From positions 461,253 through 525,252 of the forward strand of contig JXTB01000026.1 of NCBI GenBank assembly GCA_002914805.1: a stretch of 64,000 bases of DNA, read 5' to 3'. A program made the translations under genes and the position numbers. The notes below the pieces were generated by a model, which worked only from the letters and a program-made list of their open reading frames with translations, had not been told where the DNA came from and searched no databases. Each line of letters begins with the position of its first letter. The first letter of the stretch is position 1. This document shows positions 48,132 to 59,461 of the stretch, piece by piece. This DNA comes from Parasponia andersonii. Lineage: Eukaryota > Streptophyta > Magnoliopsida > Rosales > Cannabaceae.

Positions 48132-51100
48132 ATGGAAAATACCAGATACACTACCAGAGTCACCAGAACTAGCCAAAACCAAACCCAAAGCACTGCTGCT
48201 GTACAGGCAGACCCTGCTCAAGATCAGCCTACCATGACCGCATCAGAAAACCTTGCTCAGAGACAGGATCGCATGGAGGAGACACTGGTGAACCTTCAGT
48301 AAATCACTAACCAGATCAATGATTCCCTATGATGACTTGTTGAAGGGAAGATGGTGACCCCACCACAGCACGAACGTCCCAGAGAATGTCTTGCTCAATT
48401 ACCTGAGAAAGGAATACAGATCTTAGAGACAAGGAAACGCGACCAGCCAAGAACCCAGCAAGAGATTCATGAAGATCGCATCTCCAAAGAAAAAGGCAAA
48501 GTCACAAACTTGCCTCCAGAATCTGGAACAGAGAGTTTAAGTACTAATCGTAATCGTGGACAACCTTCTCGCAAATCCACTAGTAATCAAGATCGCTTAA
48601 ACAGCAGCGAATAAAAACGACCATCGAGAAGCGTCTTCGAAAGAATCAGTAGAGAGTCGAGACAGATCCTGTAGATCTAAGACAATACTTGGAGCGACGA
48701 CGTAGTCATGAACGATCCGTATCGCATCATAACGACCAAAGCTGATCTCGTCGCACTATTTCGCTTGATTCCTCTCACAAATCGCAGAAGACTCTACTTG
48801 GCCAACCTGCCATACATCGAGATAACGATCAAAGGTCGCCCTTGCCGCCAACAAAAGATAATGCTCTACCTCCGAACTTCGATGTTCACAATTTAAGGAT
48901 CGCATTAGATGCACTTGCCGGTTGGGACGATGAGCTCGCTGATGGGTATCGTCAATCGCCATTCAGCGAGAAAGTTCGAGTTGCTGCCCTACCTACTGGA
49001 TTTAGACTTCCCACCATAATACTTTTGATGGGAAAACTGATCCACAGGACCATATGGATCACTTCAGCGACCTGATGGAACTCCATCGTGTCAATGATCA
49101 TGCATGCTGCAGATGTTTTGCTGTAACTTTCTTAGGAGCAGCAAAGAAGTGGTTCCGAGGACTCAAATCCGGCTAAATCTCATCCTGGCAACAACTTCAG
49201 ACGGCGTTCTTGAGACAGTTCTAAGCTGTAAAGAATTTCACTATTCCACTTGTTAGCTTGTCTGTAATTTGACAAGGTCCAAAGGAAACTCTACGATCTT
49301 ATCTCAATCGATCCACCTCAGAGTTAGCAAAGATCAACAACCCACCTGAAGAGGGAGTTTTAACTCTCATGATGGCCGGGGTGCGACCAGAAACTAAACT
49401 CTGGGAGGAATTACTTGAGCGAGAATGTAGAACTCTAGAAGACTTCTACCGGAGGGTTGGTCGGCATTTGAGGGTAGAATCTTCGTGCGAGAATCTTCGA
49501 AAGACAGAGAAGAAGGAAAGAAAGATGCTACTAAAGATGCGATCATGACTAACAATAACGTTAATAAGAAAAATAAAAGGAGTAATGAACAGTTGGTGGA
49601 GAATCAGCCTAGACCTAAAAAGCAGGAGATTTCAAGAGCTCCCATGTGGTTCAACAATCATACCGAGTTAAACGCGCCCATAGATCATATCTATGAGGTC
49701 ACAAACCAGCAGGAGCGATACCATCAACCGAAACCAATGAAACGGGACAGGGCAAAGTGCGACCCTAACAAGTTCTGCTGGTATCACAATGATATTGGAC
49801 ATGATACTAATAATTGCTATGCCTTGAAGGATGAAATTGAAAAATTGATTAAAGAGGGGCGACTGCGGCAGTACACTAGGCAGAACGACGAAAGGCGAGA
49901 AGAAAACCAACAGCGGCCTCCAAAAATTCAACACGAAATCCGAACTATCTTTGGAGGACCGCATGTTGGCAGAGATTTGAAAAGGGCTCAAGACAGGTAT
50001 GCACGAGAAGCTCGACAACAGCCATTGACTAACGTCATGCATCTTGAGCAACGACCACATAAGCTTCAACGAGTACCGGACATGGACATTACCTTCACAG
50101 AATAGGACGCAAGGGAAATCCATTATCCGCATAATGATGCATTGGTCATAAAAATTAATTATGGAAACACACAGTTGTGGTGAGTATTGGTTGATAATGG
50201 GAGTACTGTGGACATCCTGTACTACGACAACTTCAAGAAGATGGGGTTGAATGAAAGCGACTTGAAGCCTACTGTCACTCCACTCTATGGTTTCACTGGT
50301 GACAGCCTGATGCCTATGGGCATGATTGAATTAATGGTCAACGTTGGAACCTCTCCTAGGGTTTCAAAGATAATGACCCAAATTTTGGTAGTAAATTGCC
50401 TCTTCGCATTCAATGCTGTGCTGGAAAGACCGACACTAAGGAAACTTCGAGCCGTCACTTCAATCTATTATCTCATTATGAAATTCCTGACCCAGCACAG
50501 GATAGGCGAGGTGCGAGGAAACCAATATGATGCGCGGACTTGTTATAACAACTCGTTGAAGCTTGCAGCAAAGGATGCGACGCCTCGTACAATGATGGTC
50601 CAGCTACCAGAAGAAGCGTCAGTCGAAACATCAGGCAAAACGTCAGTTGAAGCATCAGTTGAAGCGTCAGACAAAATGTCAGTCAAAGTGTCAGTTGAAG
50701 CGTCAGACAAAGCGTCAGTCGAACTGTCAGTTAAAGCGTCAATCGACACGACCAGTGAAGACTTCAATCCTCGAGAAATAGACGAAGAGGTCAAAACTGG
50801 ACCTATTGAAGATCTGGAGGATTTATCATTCGACAAGTCCTCCAAGACTTTAAAGATTGGAACGAAGATTCAAGAGCCTATGCGAGCTTCGTTGGTTGCT
50901 TTTCTGAAATCTAACTTGGATGTCTTTGCATGACAACATTCGGACATGGTAGGGATCAATTCGAAGATCATATCCCACCGTCTTAACATAGACCCGACAA
51001 AGAAGCCTGTATGATAGAAAAGAAGAGCTATGAATCCAGAGCGCTACATCGTGTTAAAAGAAGAGGTAGAGAAACTGCTCGAAATTGGATTTATAAGGGA

Positions 51101-54032
51101 ATCTTTGTACCCTAACTGGCTTGCGAACCCGGTTTTGGTGACAAAATCCAATGGGAAGTGTAGAACATGCATCGATTTCACCGATCTCAACAAAGCATGC
51201 CCGAAGGACAGCTTCTCCCTTCCGAGAATCGACCAGCTTGTATATGCGACATCGGGGCATGAGCTCTTAAGTTTCTTGGACGCGTATTCTGGATACAATC
51301 AAATCCCCATGTACGAGCTAGATGAGGAGCATACCTCGTTCATCACTGATCGAGGACTATACTGCTACAAAAAGATGCCCTTCGGACTTGTCAACGCAGA
51401 GCGACCTACCAGCGTCTTGTCAATATGATGTTTACAAAACAAATTGGCAAGACAATGGAGGTATATGTCAACGACATGTTGGTGAAGTCGGAGAAAGCTA
51501 AAGATCACATCAAGCACCTTGATGAGATGTTCAAAATTCTCCGGAAATATCAAATGAAGCTGAATCCCCAGAAGTGTGCGTTCAGGGTAGGATATGGAAA
51601 GTTTCTGGGTTTTATGGTCAATCAGTGAGGTATTGAAGTGAACCCTCAGAAGATACAAGCGCTGATTGATATGCAATCTCCACGTAAACCCGAGGATATA
51701 CAGAGCCTAGCAGGAAGAGTAGCTACACTGAGTCGGTTTTATACAGGTCAACTGATAAATGCCAACCGTTCTTTGAAGTATTGAAAGGATCAAAGAGGTT
51801 CAAATGGACGAAAGAATGCGAGCAAGCGTTCCAAGAGTTAAAAGTACACTTGGTTTCTCCTCCACTCTTGTCAAAATCGAACCCAGGAGAAGAATTATGC
51901 TTATATCTCGCTGTTTCCAAATATACGACGAGTGCTGCATTAATTTACAAGGAGGAAAATACACATCGACCTGTCTATTATGTAAGTAAAAGATTACTTG
52001 ATGCCGAAACTAGGTATCCAGAGATGGAAAAATTGGCACTAGTGCTCGTCATTGCTTCAAGAAAGTTTCGACCTTACTTTCATGCTCACTCTATCAGAGT
52101 TTTCACGAATTTTCCCTTGAAACAGGTTCTACAGAAACCTGAGGCATCAAGATGGCTGCTTAAGTGGGTTGTTGAATTGAGTCAATTTGACATCAATTTT
52201 CAACCTCGCACTGCCATAAAGGGTCAGGCTCTCGCAGATTTTATTACAGAATTTACATATGATGTCGATCTTCCCACCGGAGTACTCGAAAATCCACTTC
52301 AGATACATCAAGGTTGTGGAAACTTTATGTTGATGGGTCATTGAATGAAAATGGAGCAGGTACGGGCCTAGTTTTAATCAGTCCCGAAGGGCACAACATT
52401 CATTGTGCGCTTCGCTTCAAGTTCGCAGCGTCGAATAATGAGGCTGAATATGAAGCACTGATAGCTGGGCTAAAGCTTGCACAGGAAATGAAGGTCGAGA
52501 TGATTGAAGTGTACAGCGACTCCCAGCTGGTCGTTTGTTAGGTTAAGGGTGATTACCAAGCGAGAGGAGTGAGAATGATGGCCTATTTGCAGGAGGTGCA
52601 ATGATTGCTCTTAACATTCACTGCTTATAACATTCAGCTTCTTCCTCGTTTTGAAAATACCCGGGCGGATGCCTTTGCTAAGCTCGCTTCAACGAAAGAT
52701 GCAGAGTTGTTGAAGGTTGTCCCTATTGAATTTCTTGTATCGCCAAGCATCGAGGTTGAACCTCAAGTAGCTATGCCAGTTGACGAAAAACCATCGTGGA
52801 TGGAAACTGTAATGCAATATTTATAAAATGACGATCTTTCCAAGAGCAAAGATAATGCAAAGCGACTCCGCATGAAGGCAGCCCACTATATCATCAATGA
52901 TGAAAAGCTTTATCGAAGAAGTTTTAGCTCGCCATTATTATTATGTGTCAATGATGAAAAAGCATGCTACATTATGAGGGAAATCCACAAAAAAATATGT
53001 GAAAATCATTCTGGGGGGCAAGCACTTGCAAACAAGATTCTTCGACAAGTGTATTTTTGGCTGACTATGAAGAAAGATACAATGGAATTTGCTAGGAGGT
53101 GTGATAAATGTCAATGATTTGCGACTATTCCTAGAAAACCACATGTTCCTTTAACTACAATGACTAGTCCATGACCATTTGCTATTTGGGGAATTGATAT
53201 TATCGGGATGCTTCCATTAGCACAGGGTGGTTTGAAGTATGCGGTGGTTGCAGTCGATTATTTCACAAAATGGGCAGAAGCTGAGGCCTTGAGCACCATT
53301 TCTGCAAAGAAGATGATAGATTTTATTTACAAATCTATAATCTGCCGTTATGGTATACCACATACTATAATTTATGATAATGGGAAACAATTCGACTGTG
53401 ATAAGTTTCGTGAATTCTGCAACAACTTAGGTATCAAGAAGAGTTTCTCTGCTATTGTTCATCCGCAAGCCAATGGGCAGGTCGAAATGATAAACAAAAT
53501 ACTTAAACAGAATATAAAGACGAAGTTGGAGGAGTATAAAGGAGCTTGGCCAGAAGTACTTCCAGAAGTTTTATGGGCTTATCGCACCACTCAACGAACC
53601 ACTACTGGAGAGAGCCCATTCTCTTTAGCTTATGGATATAAAGCAATGATCTCAGTTGAAATTGGTGCGAGCTCTCTACGGCGATCTGTTTATGAGCAAA
53701 ATCAGAATGATGTATTACTAAGAATTGAACTCGATTTTTTAGAAGAAAGGTGTGAACAATCTCAACTTCGAATTGCATCATATCAACAACGCACTACTCG
53801 ACATTATAACTCCAAAGTCAAAAGTAGACATTTTGAAGTTGGTGATCTTATCCTTCGAAGAGTTCTATCTAATAATAAAGAGCATGGTGCTGGTGTATTT
53901 GGACCTTCCTAGGAAGGACCTTATGTTATTGATGACGTCATTCGACCTGGGACATACAAGCTAGCTTGCATCGGCGGACAAAAGATCAAACATGCTTGGA
54001 ATACAGAACAACTTCGTCGTTATTATCAATGA
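48132..54032 (+). pseudogene. Broken gag-pol region of the second Tat element
   Basis: Approximate parts: gag 48132-50110, with a late KFCWYHNDIGHDTNNCYALK zinc-knuckle-like stretch; protease 50170-50460 with VDNGSTVDILYYDNF; a Ser/Val/Glu repeat linker 50610-50760; RT 51010-51780 with RTCIDFTDLNKACPKDSFSL, KKMPFGL and an active-site region reading YVNDMLV; RNase H 51790-52250; second RNase H 52310-52700 with YVDGSLNENGAG and SNNEAEYEALIAGL; integrase 52870-54030 with HSGGQALANK, RRCDKCQ, VDYFTKWAEAEAL and HPQANGQVEMINK. No chromodomain is present. Layout and paired RNase H domains match the first Tat element. Interrupted at several places; fossil. Confidence 0.92.
50610..50760 (+). repeat. 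Coding-frame minisatellite between protease and RT
   Basis: Units of 12-24 bp built on 'gcgtcagt(c/t)gaa' give a protein linker of the type EASVEASDKMSVKVSVEASD. The first Tat element does not show this array at the same place. Confidence 0.8.
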
Positions 54033-55685
54033 ATCTTCATGTTTATCTTCATGTATTTTTAACGGCTTCCTGTATCTTCATTATTTCGACATTCGATGTC
54101 ATTCGTCAATAATATTTCTTCGGCTATTACTTCAACTTCATTTGGTTCATCTCTTATAGTTTTATGGTAGTTTTCGGACACCGTAAAACTCGGGGGTAGT
54201 GAGATCAGAATATTATCTCCTACTTGTTTCCTAAGGGACTATGCTGTTTTCTTAAGCGACCTAACCTATCCTAACACTTAGAACTCGTTTTAAGTTAGTT
54301 GGATTCAAATCGCAAAAAGCGTACCGATCAGTCACCTACTGATTGACTACTTAGTTAAAATTGTTATGTTTTGATTATTTTGCAGGAATATGTCTGAGGA
54401 AAAAATATTCTTCATTTAAAAAAAAATCGCACCCGTATATAAGTAGAGAGAGAAAGGGGGACCAAGCCCGCATTGTTCTGAAACAAAAAAAAATAAATAA
54501 ATACAAGTGTTTATTATGCAGAAGTGCTCACACCGCCATCCCCAGTTTTGGCAGTATCCTCCCTCCAACTCTGGACAAGCTCGACCACATCCTCGCCAAG
54601 GATAGAGAAGTCAAAGCCCGGATGCTCGCAGAAGATATTAAAAATAATGGTCGACGAGGCAATGTCACTAGCTTTATCTTCGAGCTCTTTGACTTCAGTC
54701 GCCTTGAACTCTTCGATAGCTTTGTGAACCGCCTCTGTTGTCGCCTCCTTCATGCGATCTGGATGCTCGGAAATAGTTTTCTCGAGCTCTTTGACTTTCT
54801 CCTCAAGATTCTCCTTCTCAGGCTTCTCCTTGGCCAAGCCATCGAGTAGCTGCTGCCTCTCCAAGTCAAAGGCTTTTTTCTCCTCCTCCCGAGTTTTCTC
54901 CGAGTTCTCGAATGCTTGGGTTATCTCTTCAACTTTTTCGGTCTTTTTCAAGCATTCGAGGACCGGGTCATGCATGAGGACAGCAGCAGCTACAGTCTAA
55001 AAATATAATCATTAATACCAAGAAATAATACATTTAAGGAGAGAATAAAAAGGTACTTACATTGGCTAGCATCCTCATCGCAGAACCAAAGGTGACCTTG
55101 GCAGATCGTCGCTTCATCCGCTCCCAGCCCTCCTCGGAAGTGAAGCGATCAATGAAGGCTGCGCTCATACCAGCCTTCTCTGGTAATTGATTGAGGAGTG
55201 TGAAGAGCTCCTCATCCTTATCTACCAGGATCGGTTTGAAGAGGTGGCAGCCTCTTTGGGTGGTTCAGAATGGCTCGTTGTCTAAGGCTATGGAGGAGGC
55301 AAGCTTGCCGGGATGTCCTCGAAGGCAACTTTTCGTTTTTTGGAGTTGTCAACCTTCTCTTTCCCTTTCGATGATGGAGTGCTCTCGGGTGTCTTGGATT
55401 TTGCCATGGACATGAGAGTGGAGGGTGATGCTCGCAAGCCACTACTAATAACCATCTCTGTACAGATATGTCAGTGAGCGAGGTGATATAATACAATGAT
55501 AATTAGAAAATGTATATATGATTACCTTCTTGTTGAGGAGCTAGTGGTGATGCTATTTCTAGAGAAGAAGGTTCCGAAGCTGGAGGGGTGGCTGGTGCTT
55601 TTCGTTTCCTAAGTCTGGAAGATGAGGCACTTATATCCGTCTGTTTCCTTGGCTTCTTTTTCTTCGAGCTTGAAGGTCTTGACGA

Positions 55686-55722
55686 NNNNNNNNNNNNNNN
55701 NNNNNNNNNNNNNNNNNNNNNN
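55686..55722. other. 37-bp N gap
   Basis: A run of N's inside the antisense ORF region, directly followed by a perfect hairpin (55737-55767). Confidence 0.95.
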
Positions 55723-55736
55723 TGGAAGTTCCAAGT

Positions 55737-55767
55737 ACCTTCCAATCAAATTCCTTGATTGGAAGGT
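55737..55767. other. Perfect 13-bp hairpin beside the gap
   Basis: ACCTTCCAATCAA (55737-55749) and TTGATTGGAAGGT (55755-55767) are exact reverse complements around a 5-base loop. On the minus strand the segment reads as a plausible part of the antisense ORF (LPIKEFDWKVLG), so it may be coding. Its place next to a gap hints at local sequencing or assembly trouble. Confidence 0.85.
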
Positions 55768-56623
55768 CCTTGATTTTGTACACCCTTGCGACCTATTCCC
55801 TGGAAAGTCCGGGCCGTTCCCTGTTGTCTGCGATGACATGCGAGTGCGATCAAGATAAAAATAAGAAAATAAAAAAAGGTGATAAATTGGAAAACTACCT
55901 ATCGGGATTTTGAAAGAAGCCGTTATCCGCATAGTCAAAGTGGAAAAATGGATTTTCCCATTTTCCTATGTTGTTGCGAACCCCGTAGATTATTTTTATT
56001 GCCTGGTTCGACCATTTGCTTGCATAAAAGAAGCCAAGATCTGACGGGTTTGATTTCACTTGGTAAAACCAAGTGAACTCTTCAGGAGAAGGGGAGTCTA
56101 AACCTAATTTGTGGTAAAGTATGTATAAACCTACCATATATCTGTATGTATTAGGAGTCAGTTGGAAAAGGACGACCCCATAGTAGTCGATAATTGATTT
56201 AATGTTTGAATGAAGTGGGAGGTGGTCACCGCACTTGAGAACTGCTTCAGAAAAAGAAGCGATTCCGCGTGGTGGTGTGTGTGGTCGATTGAATTCCATG
56301 GGTAAGTGAAGAGGGATGGCAATCTTATAGTTGCACATGATTTTGCTGAGCTTGTTCGATGTGCAACTCGTCCTTATATTGGTACATGACCAATTCCCCT
56401 CTACGTATTGATAGCCTGACGCGAAGGCAGGGGCATCCCTGATATGTCGAGGCCACTGGTCCTGAGGGAGGTCGCCTATGCGAGGACTATTTTGCCTGAC
56501 CCCTGCTATCTCTACTTCGGGTTCTGGCTCAAGGTAATCTTCAAGGTTTATGGAGCTAACACTGGAGTTCTCAGATTCCTCTGAAAATGCATTCCCTTTC
56601 CTAAAATCCTCACTACTAAACAT

Positions 56624-57589
56624 CTGAAAAGAAATACGGATGGGTTTAATTCTATACGAGCATCAAGGATCTTCACTATATGCTAGTCAATTTTGGGGGT
56701 TCACCCTAGGATTGTATTAGCAAGCAATCTCATCGAATTTTTTCTAATCGGTCTACGGATTCATAAAAATTGCTCGAGCAGTTCGACAAAAAATAAATAA
56801 ATAGGGTATCAGACCCTAGAAATTCTTTCACGAGTTCGTCTTAGTCCATTATCTAGAAAAAAGAGTCTATTCTATGAACTGGTAAAGAGGATCTGAAAAA
56901 TTCCCATTCTAGTTCATCCAAATATGGGATGTGTTTCAATTCCTAGAAATAAAAACTGAATTTTTTCTGAGAACAAACGAAGAATAATAGGAGAGAAAAA
57001 ATGTACTATCCTTTCTTCGAAAGCAGAAGGATTGAGATATGGTCTGAACTCCGTCGGAGAAGATACTGGGATTATGGGAGCTGAAGAACGAAACGGCACT
57101 ATAGGGTTTGCTTTGAAATACTTCGGGATTTTAGAAAGATGAAAAATGAGAGTTTGTAATGAAGAAGCAGAAGCGGATTGATTTCCGATATTTATTTCTC
57201 GAGCATCGCTAAATCACAGCCATAGATCAAGGTATTTGATTTTCAGATCTAAAGGCCGAAGTTCACACGGGATTTGATTTTTTCCGAAATTAAATCAGTA
57301 TCTTTCAAAATTTGAAACGATTCGGTTTAAAGACGGTAGTTGGCATCATCGATATCCTTGAGTCTTCTCGAGTTCTGCTATTTTTCTTAGAAAAGGCGAC
57401 ACGTGTTTTTATCTGTTAGAAAAAGGTGCGCGTGATCTTGAGAAAGATGAGATTTGAGATCTGGCGACTCTTCAACTCTTTAAGGATCTCAAGTCTAGGT
57501 CGTGACGTCGCATTTTTTAAGTTTTCACTCACTTATATTAAAAGGAAGCTCCATTTTGTCCTAAAGAACTAATGGAGCTGGGGGGCAAT
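56624..57589 (+). other. 3' non-coding region and polypurine tract of the second Tat element
   Basis: From about 57190 it aligns with the left-edge fragment 1-377. It ends in the purine-rich GGAGCTGGGGGGCAAT just before the LTR. No supported coding region. Confidence 0.7.
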
Positions 57590-58154
57590 TGTTGTGCGGT
57601 CTAAAATCCTATGTCAGGTCGCATGAGTAAGATTAAGTGCGACCTCATCCGAAAGGGTTGCATGCGACCTCCACCGCATGAGAATAAGTGCGACCTCATC
57701 CGAAAGGGTTGCATGCGACCTCCACCGTGTAAGTTATATGCGATCTCCTCCGAATAGGTTATGTGCGATCAGAATGAAAAGGGGACTAGTCTATGCTTCG
57801 TCAAACGGGTAACCTAGAAGGAAAGGGAAACAAAAGTTTCTCTTTCAAGTTTGACCAGTTACCCAATTTAAGTGATTACCCAATTATATTGTTACTCAAA
57901 TTATATTACCCAATTTTATAGTTACCCATTTTCACAATTGGGAACATTGAGCTACCTTCATCTATATAAAGGGAGTTCAATGTTTCGGTGAGGGAAGAGA
58001 GGACTTTTTCTAATCTGGAGAGGCTGAGGAATTCTTGAGAGTGTTTTCTTCTTCTTTCTGGACAACACATTGTAATTTTGAGTTCTTGTAATTCTCCAGA
58101 AAATAGTGAAAAACAGTGGACGTAAGCTCATCTTTTTCGGGGCTGAACCACTAT
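57590..58154 (+). repeat. First 3' LTR copy of the second Tat element, cut at an N
   Basis: Starts TGTTGTGCGG and runs to 'gctgaaccactat', where an N at 58155 replaces the last part of the LTR. Its minisatellite (57610-57775) has more units than the following copy. Confidence 0.88.
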
Positions 58155-58155
58155 N

Positions 58156-58850
58156 ATTAAAAGGAAGCTCCATTTTGTCCTGAAGAACTAATGGAGCTGG
58201 GGGGCAATTGTTGTGCGGTCTAAAATCCTATGTCAGGCCGCATGAGTAAGATTAAGTACGACCTCATCTGAAAGGGTTGCATGCGATCTCTACTGCATGA
58301 GAATAAGTGCGACCTCATCCGAAAGGGTTGCATGCGACCTCCTCCGAATAGGTTATGTGCGATCAGAATGAAAAGGGGACTAGTCTATGCTTCGTCAAAC
58401 GGGTAACCTAGAAGGAAAGGGAAACAAAAGTTTCTCTTTCAAGTTCGACCAGTTACCTAATTTAAGTGATTACCCAATTATATTGTTACTCAAATTATAT
58501 TACCCAATTGTATAGTTATCCATTCTCACAATTGGGAACATTGAGCTACCTTCATCTATATAAAGGGAGTTCAATGTTTCGGTGAGGGAAGAGAGGACTT
58601 TTTCTGATCTGGAGAGGCTGAGGAATTCTTGAGAGTGTTTTCTTCTTCTTTCCGAACAACACATTGTAATTTTGAGTTCTTGTAATTCTCCAGAAAATAG
58701 TGAAAAACAGTGGACGTAAGCTCATATTTTTCGGGGCTGAACCACTATAAAATCTTTGCCTCTTTATTTGCTTTGATTAATAACCCTTTTCACACAAGCC
58801 ACTTCTCGTAATTTTTTCTAAATTTATTATTGACAAAACCTCCATCAACA
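58156..58850 (+). repeat. Second polypurine-tract-plus-LTR copy after the N
   Basis: From 58156 the sequence restarts with 'attaaaaggaagctccattt', as at 57537, and runs through a complete LTR (58209-58850) to CCTCCATCAACA. It differs from the first copy at several sites and in minisatellite length, so it is not a plain overlap. An unmerged allele or a join between two family copies are both possible. Confidence 0.85.
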
Positions 58851-58942
58851 CTTACCATCTCACCTATCTAATGGAAGGAGAAGGATCGTTTAACTTTAAA
58901 AAATAAAAACAAATACTATTTCACGAGTACCACTCTAAAGTA

Positions 58943-59403
58943 TGTTAGAATTTTGGCATGTTCGCTTTTGTAATTGTTTTATACTTTGTCCCACATTGCT
59001 TGTGTATGAATATTTGGGGTCTATAGTTGGTTATAAATAAAGCCTTCTGTAATTGGTTTTTTAATAATCACAAAATTAGTTTCCCTATTGGTGAGGACCT
59101 TTATTCCTAAGAACCTCTATAGTTTTGTTTTTACCCTTTTTCCTATTTATTTTAGGATTTTTGCATTATAGTCCAGATTTTGTATTTCCTCTTTTTGAAG
59201 TTAGTGAAGTGGTCAACAACACCCCGAGAATGTAGGTAATTTGCCAAACCTCGCTAAATTTTGTGTTCTTTATTTTTGCATTTAGTATTTTCTACGCATT
59301 TTCTGCTTTTGTTAATTTTAATAGCTAATTGGTAGTTTATATTTAATATTGTCTTAGTATTAAATATAAGCATTTGGAGTAGTTGTGCTTCCACTGCACA
59401 ACA
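58943..59403 (+). repeat. 5' LTR of the Tork-like element
   Basis: Aligns throughout with 63072-63509, sharing 'tgttttatactttgtc', 'ggttataaataaagcctt' and 'gagtagttgtgcttcc'. Followed by the primer site. Confidence 0.9.
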
Positions 59404-59405
59404 AG

Positions 59406-59417
59406 TGGCATCAGAGC
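59406..59417 (+). other. Primer binding site of the Tork-like element
   Basis: TGGCATCAGAGC, one base off the initiator Met-tRNA site TGGTATCAGAGC, lies two bases after the 5' LTR. Confidence 0.8.
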
Positions 59418-59461
59418 AGTAGGTTCGCCCTAGGCTTTGTTTTGTAGCTATATTAGCAGAA

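Larger units (their letters stand above)
54514..56623 (-). pseudogene. Antisense accessory ORF region of the second Tat element
   Basis: Open stretches run opposite to gag-pol between integrase and the 3' LTR. The 5' part (from 56623 to about 55895) has an acidic start (SVSSINLEDYLEPEPEVE), then FNRPHTPPRGIASFSEA and FQLTPNTYRYMVGLYILYH, resembling the N-terminal domain of plant 'putative gypsy-type transposon' proteins. The middle is basic and Ser-rich (SSKKKKPRKQTD). The 3' part is a Glu/Lys coiled coil (EKENLEEKVKELEKTISEH). The order, globular N-terminus then basic linker then coiled coil, parallels the antisense region of the first Tat element. An N gap (55686-55722) crosses it, and introns are plausible for this family. 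Coding ability is not shown and function is unknown. Confidence 0.75.
47481..58850 (+). mobile_element. Second Ty3/gypsy Tat-lineage element, broken
   Basis: TG...CA LTRs, primer site, gag-pol with two RNase H domains, antisense ORF region, purine tract and 3' LTR are all present. Flanks CTTAT (47476-47480) and CTTAC (58851-58855) are a near-matching target duplication. The LTR family is that of the fragment at 1-1076 but differs from the first Tat element. The 3' end contains a duplicated tract-plus-LTR around an N at 58155, so its length (11.4 kb here) is inflated by about 0.6 kb if that is an artefact. Reading frames are interrupted at about ten places. Confidence 0.93.
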
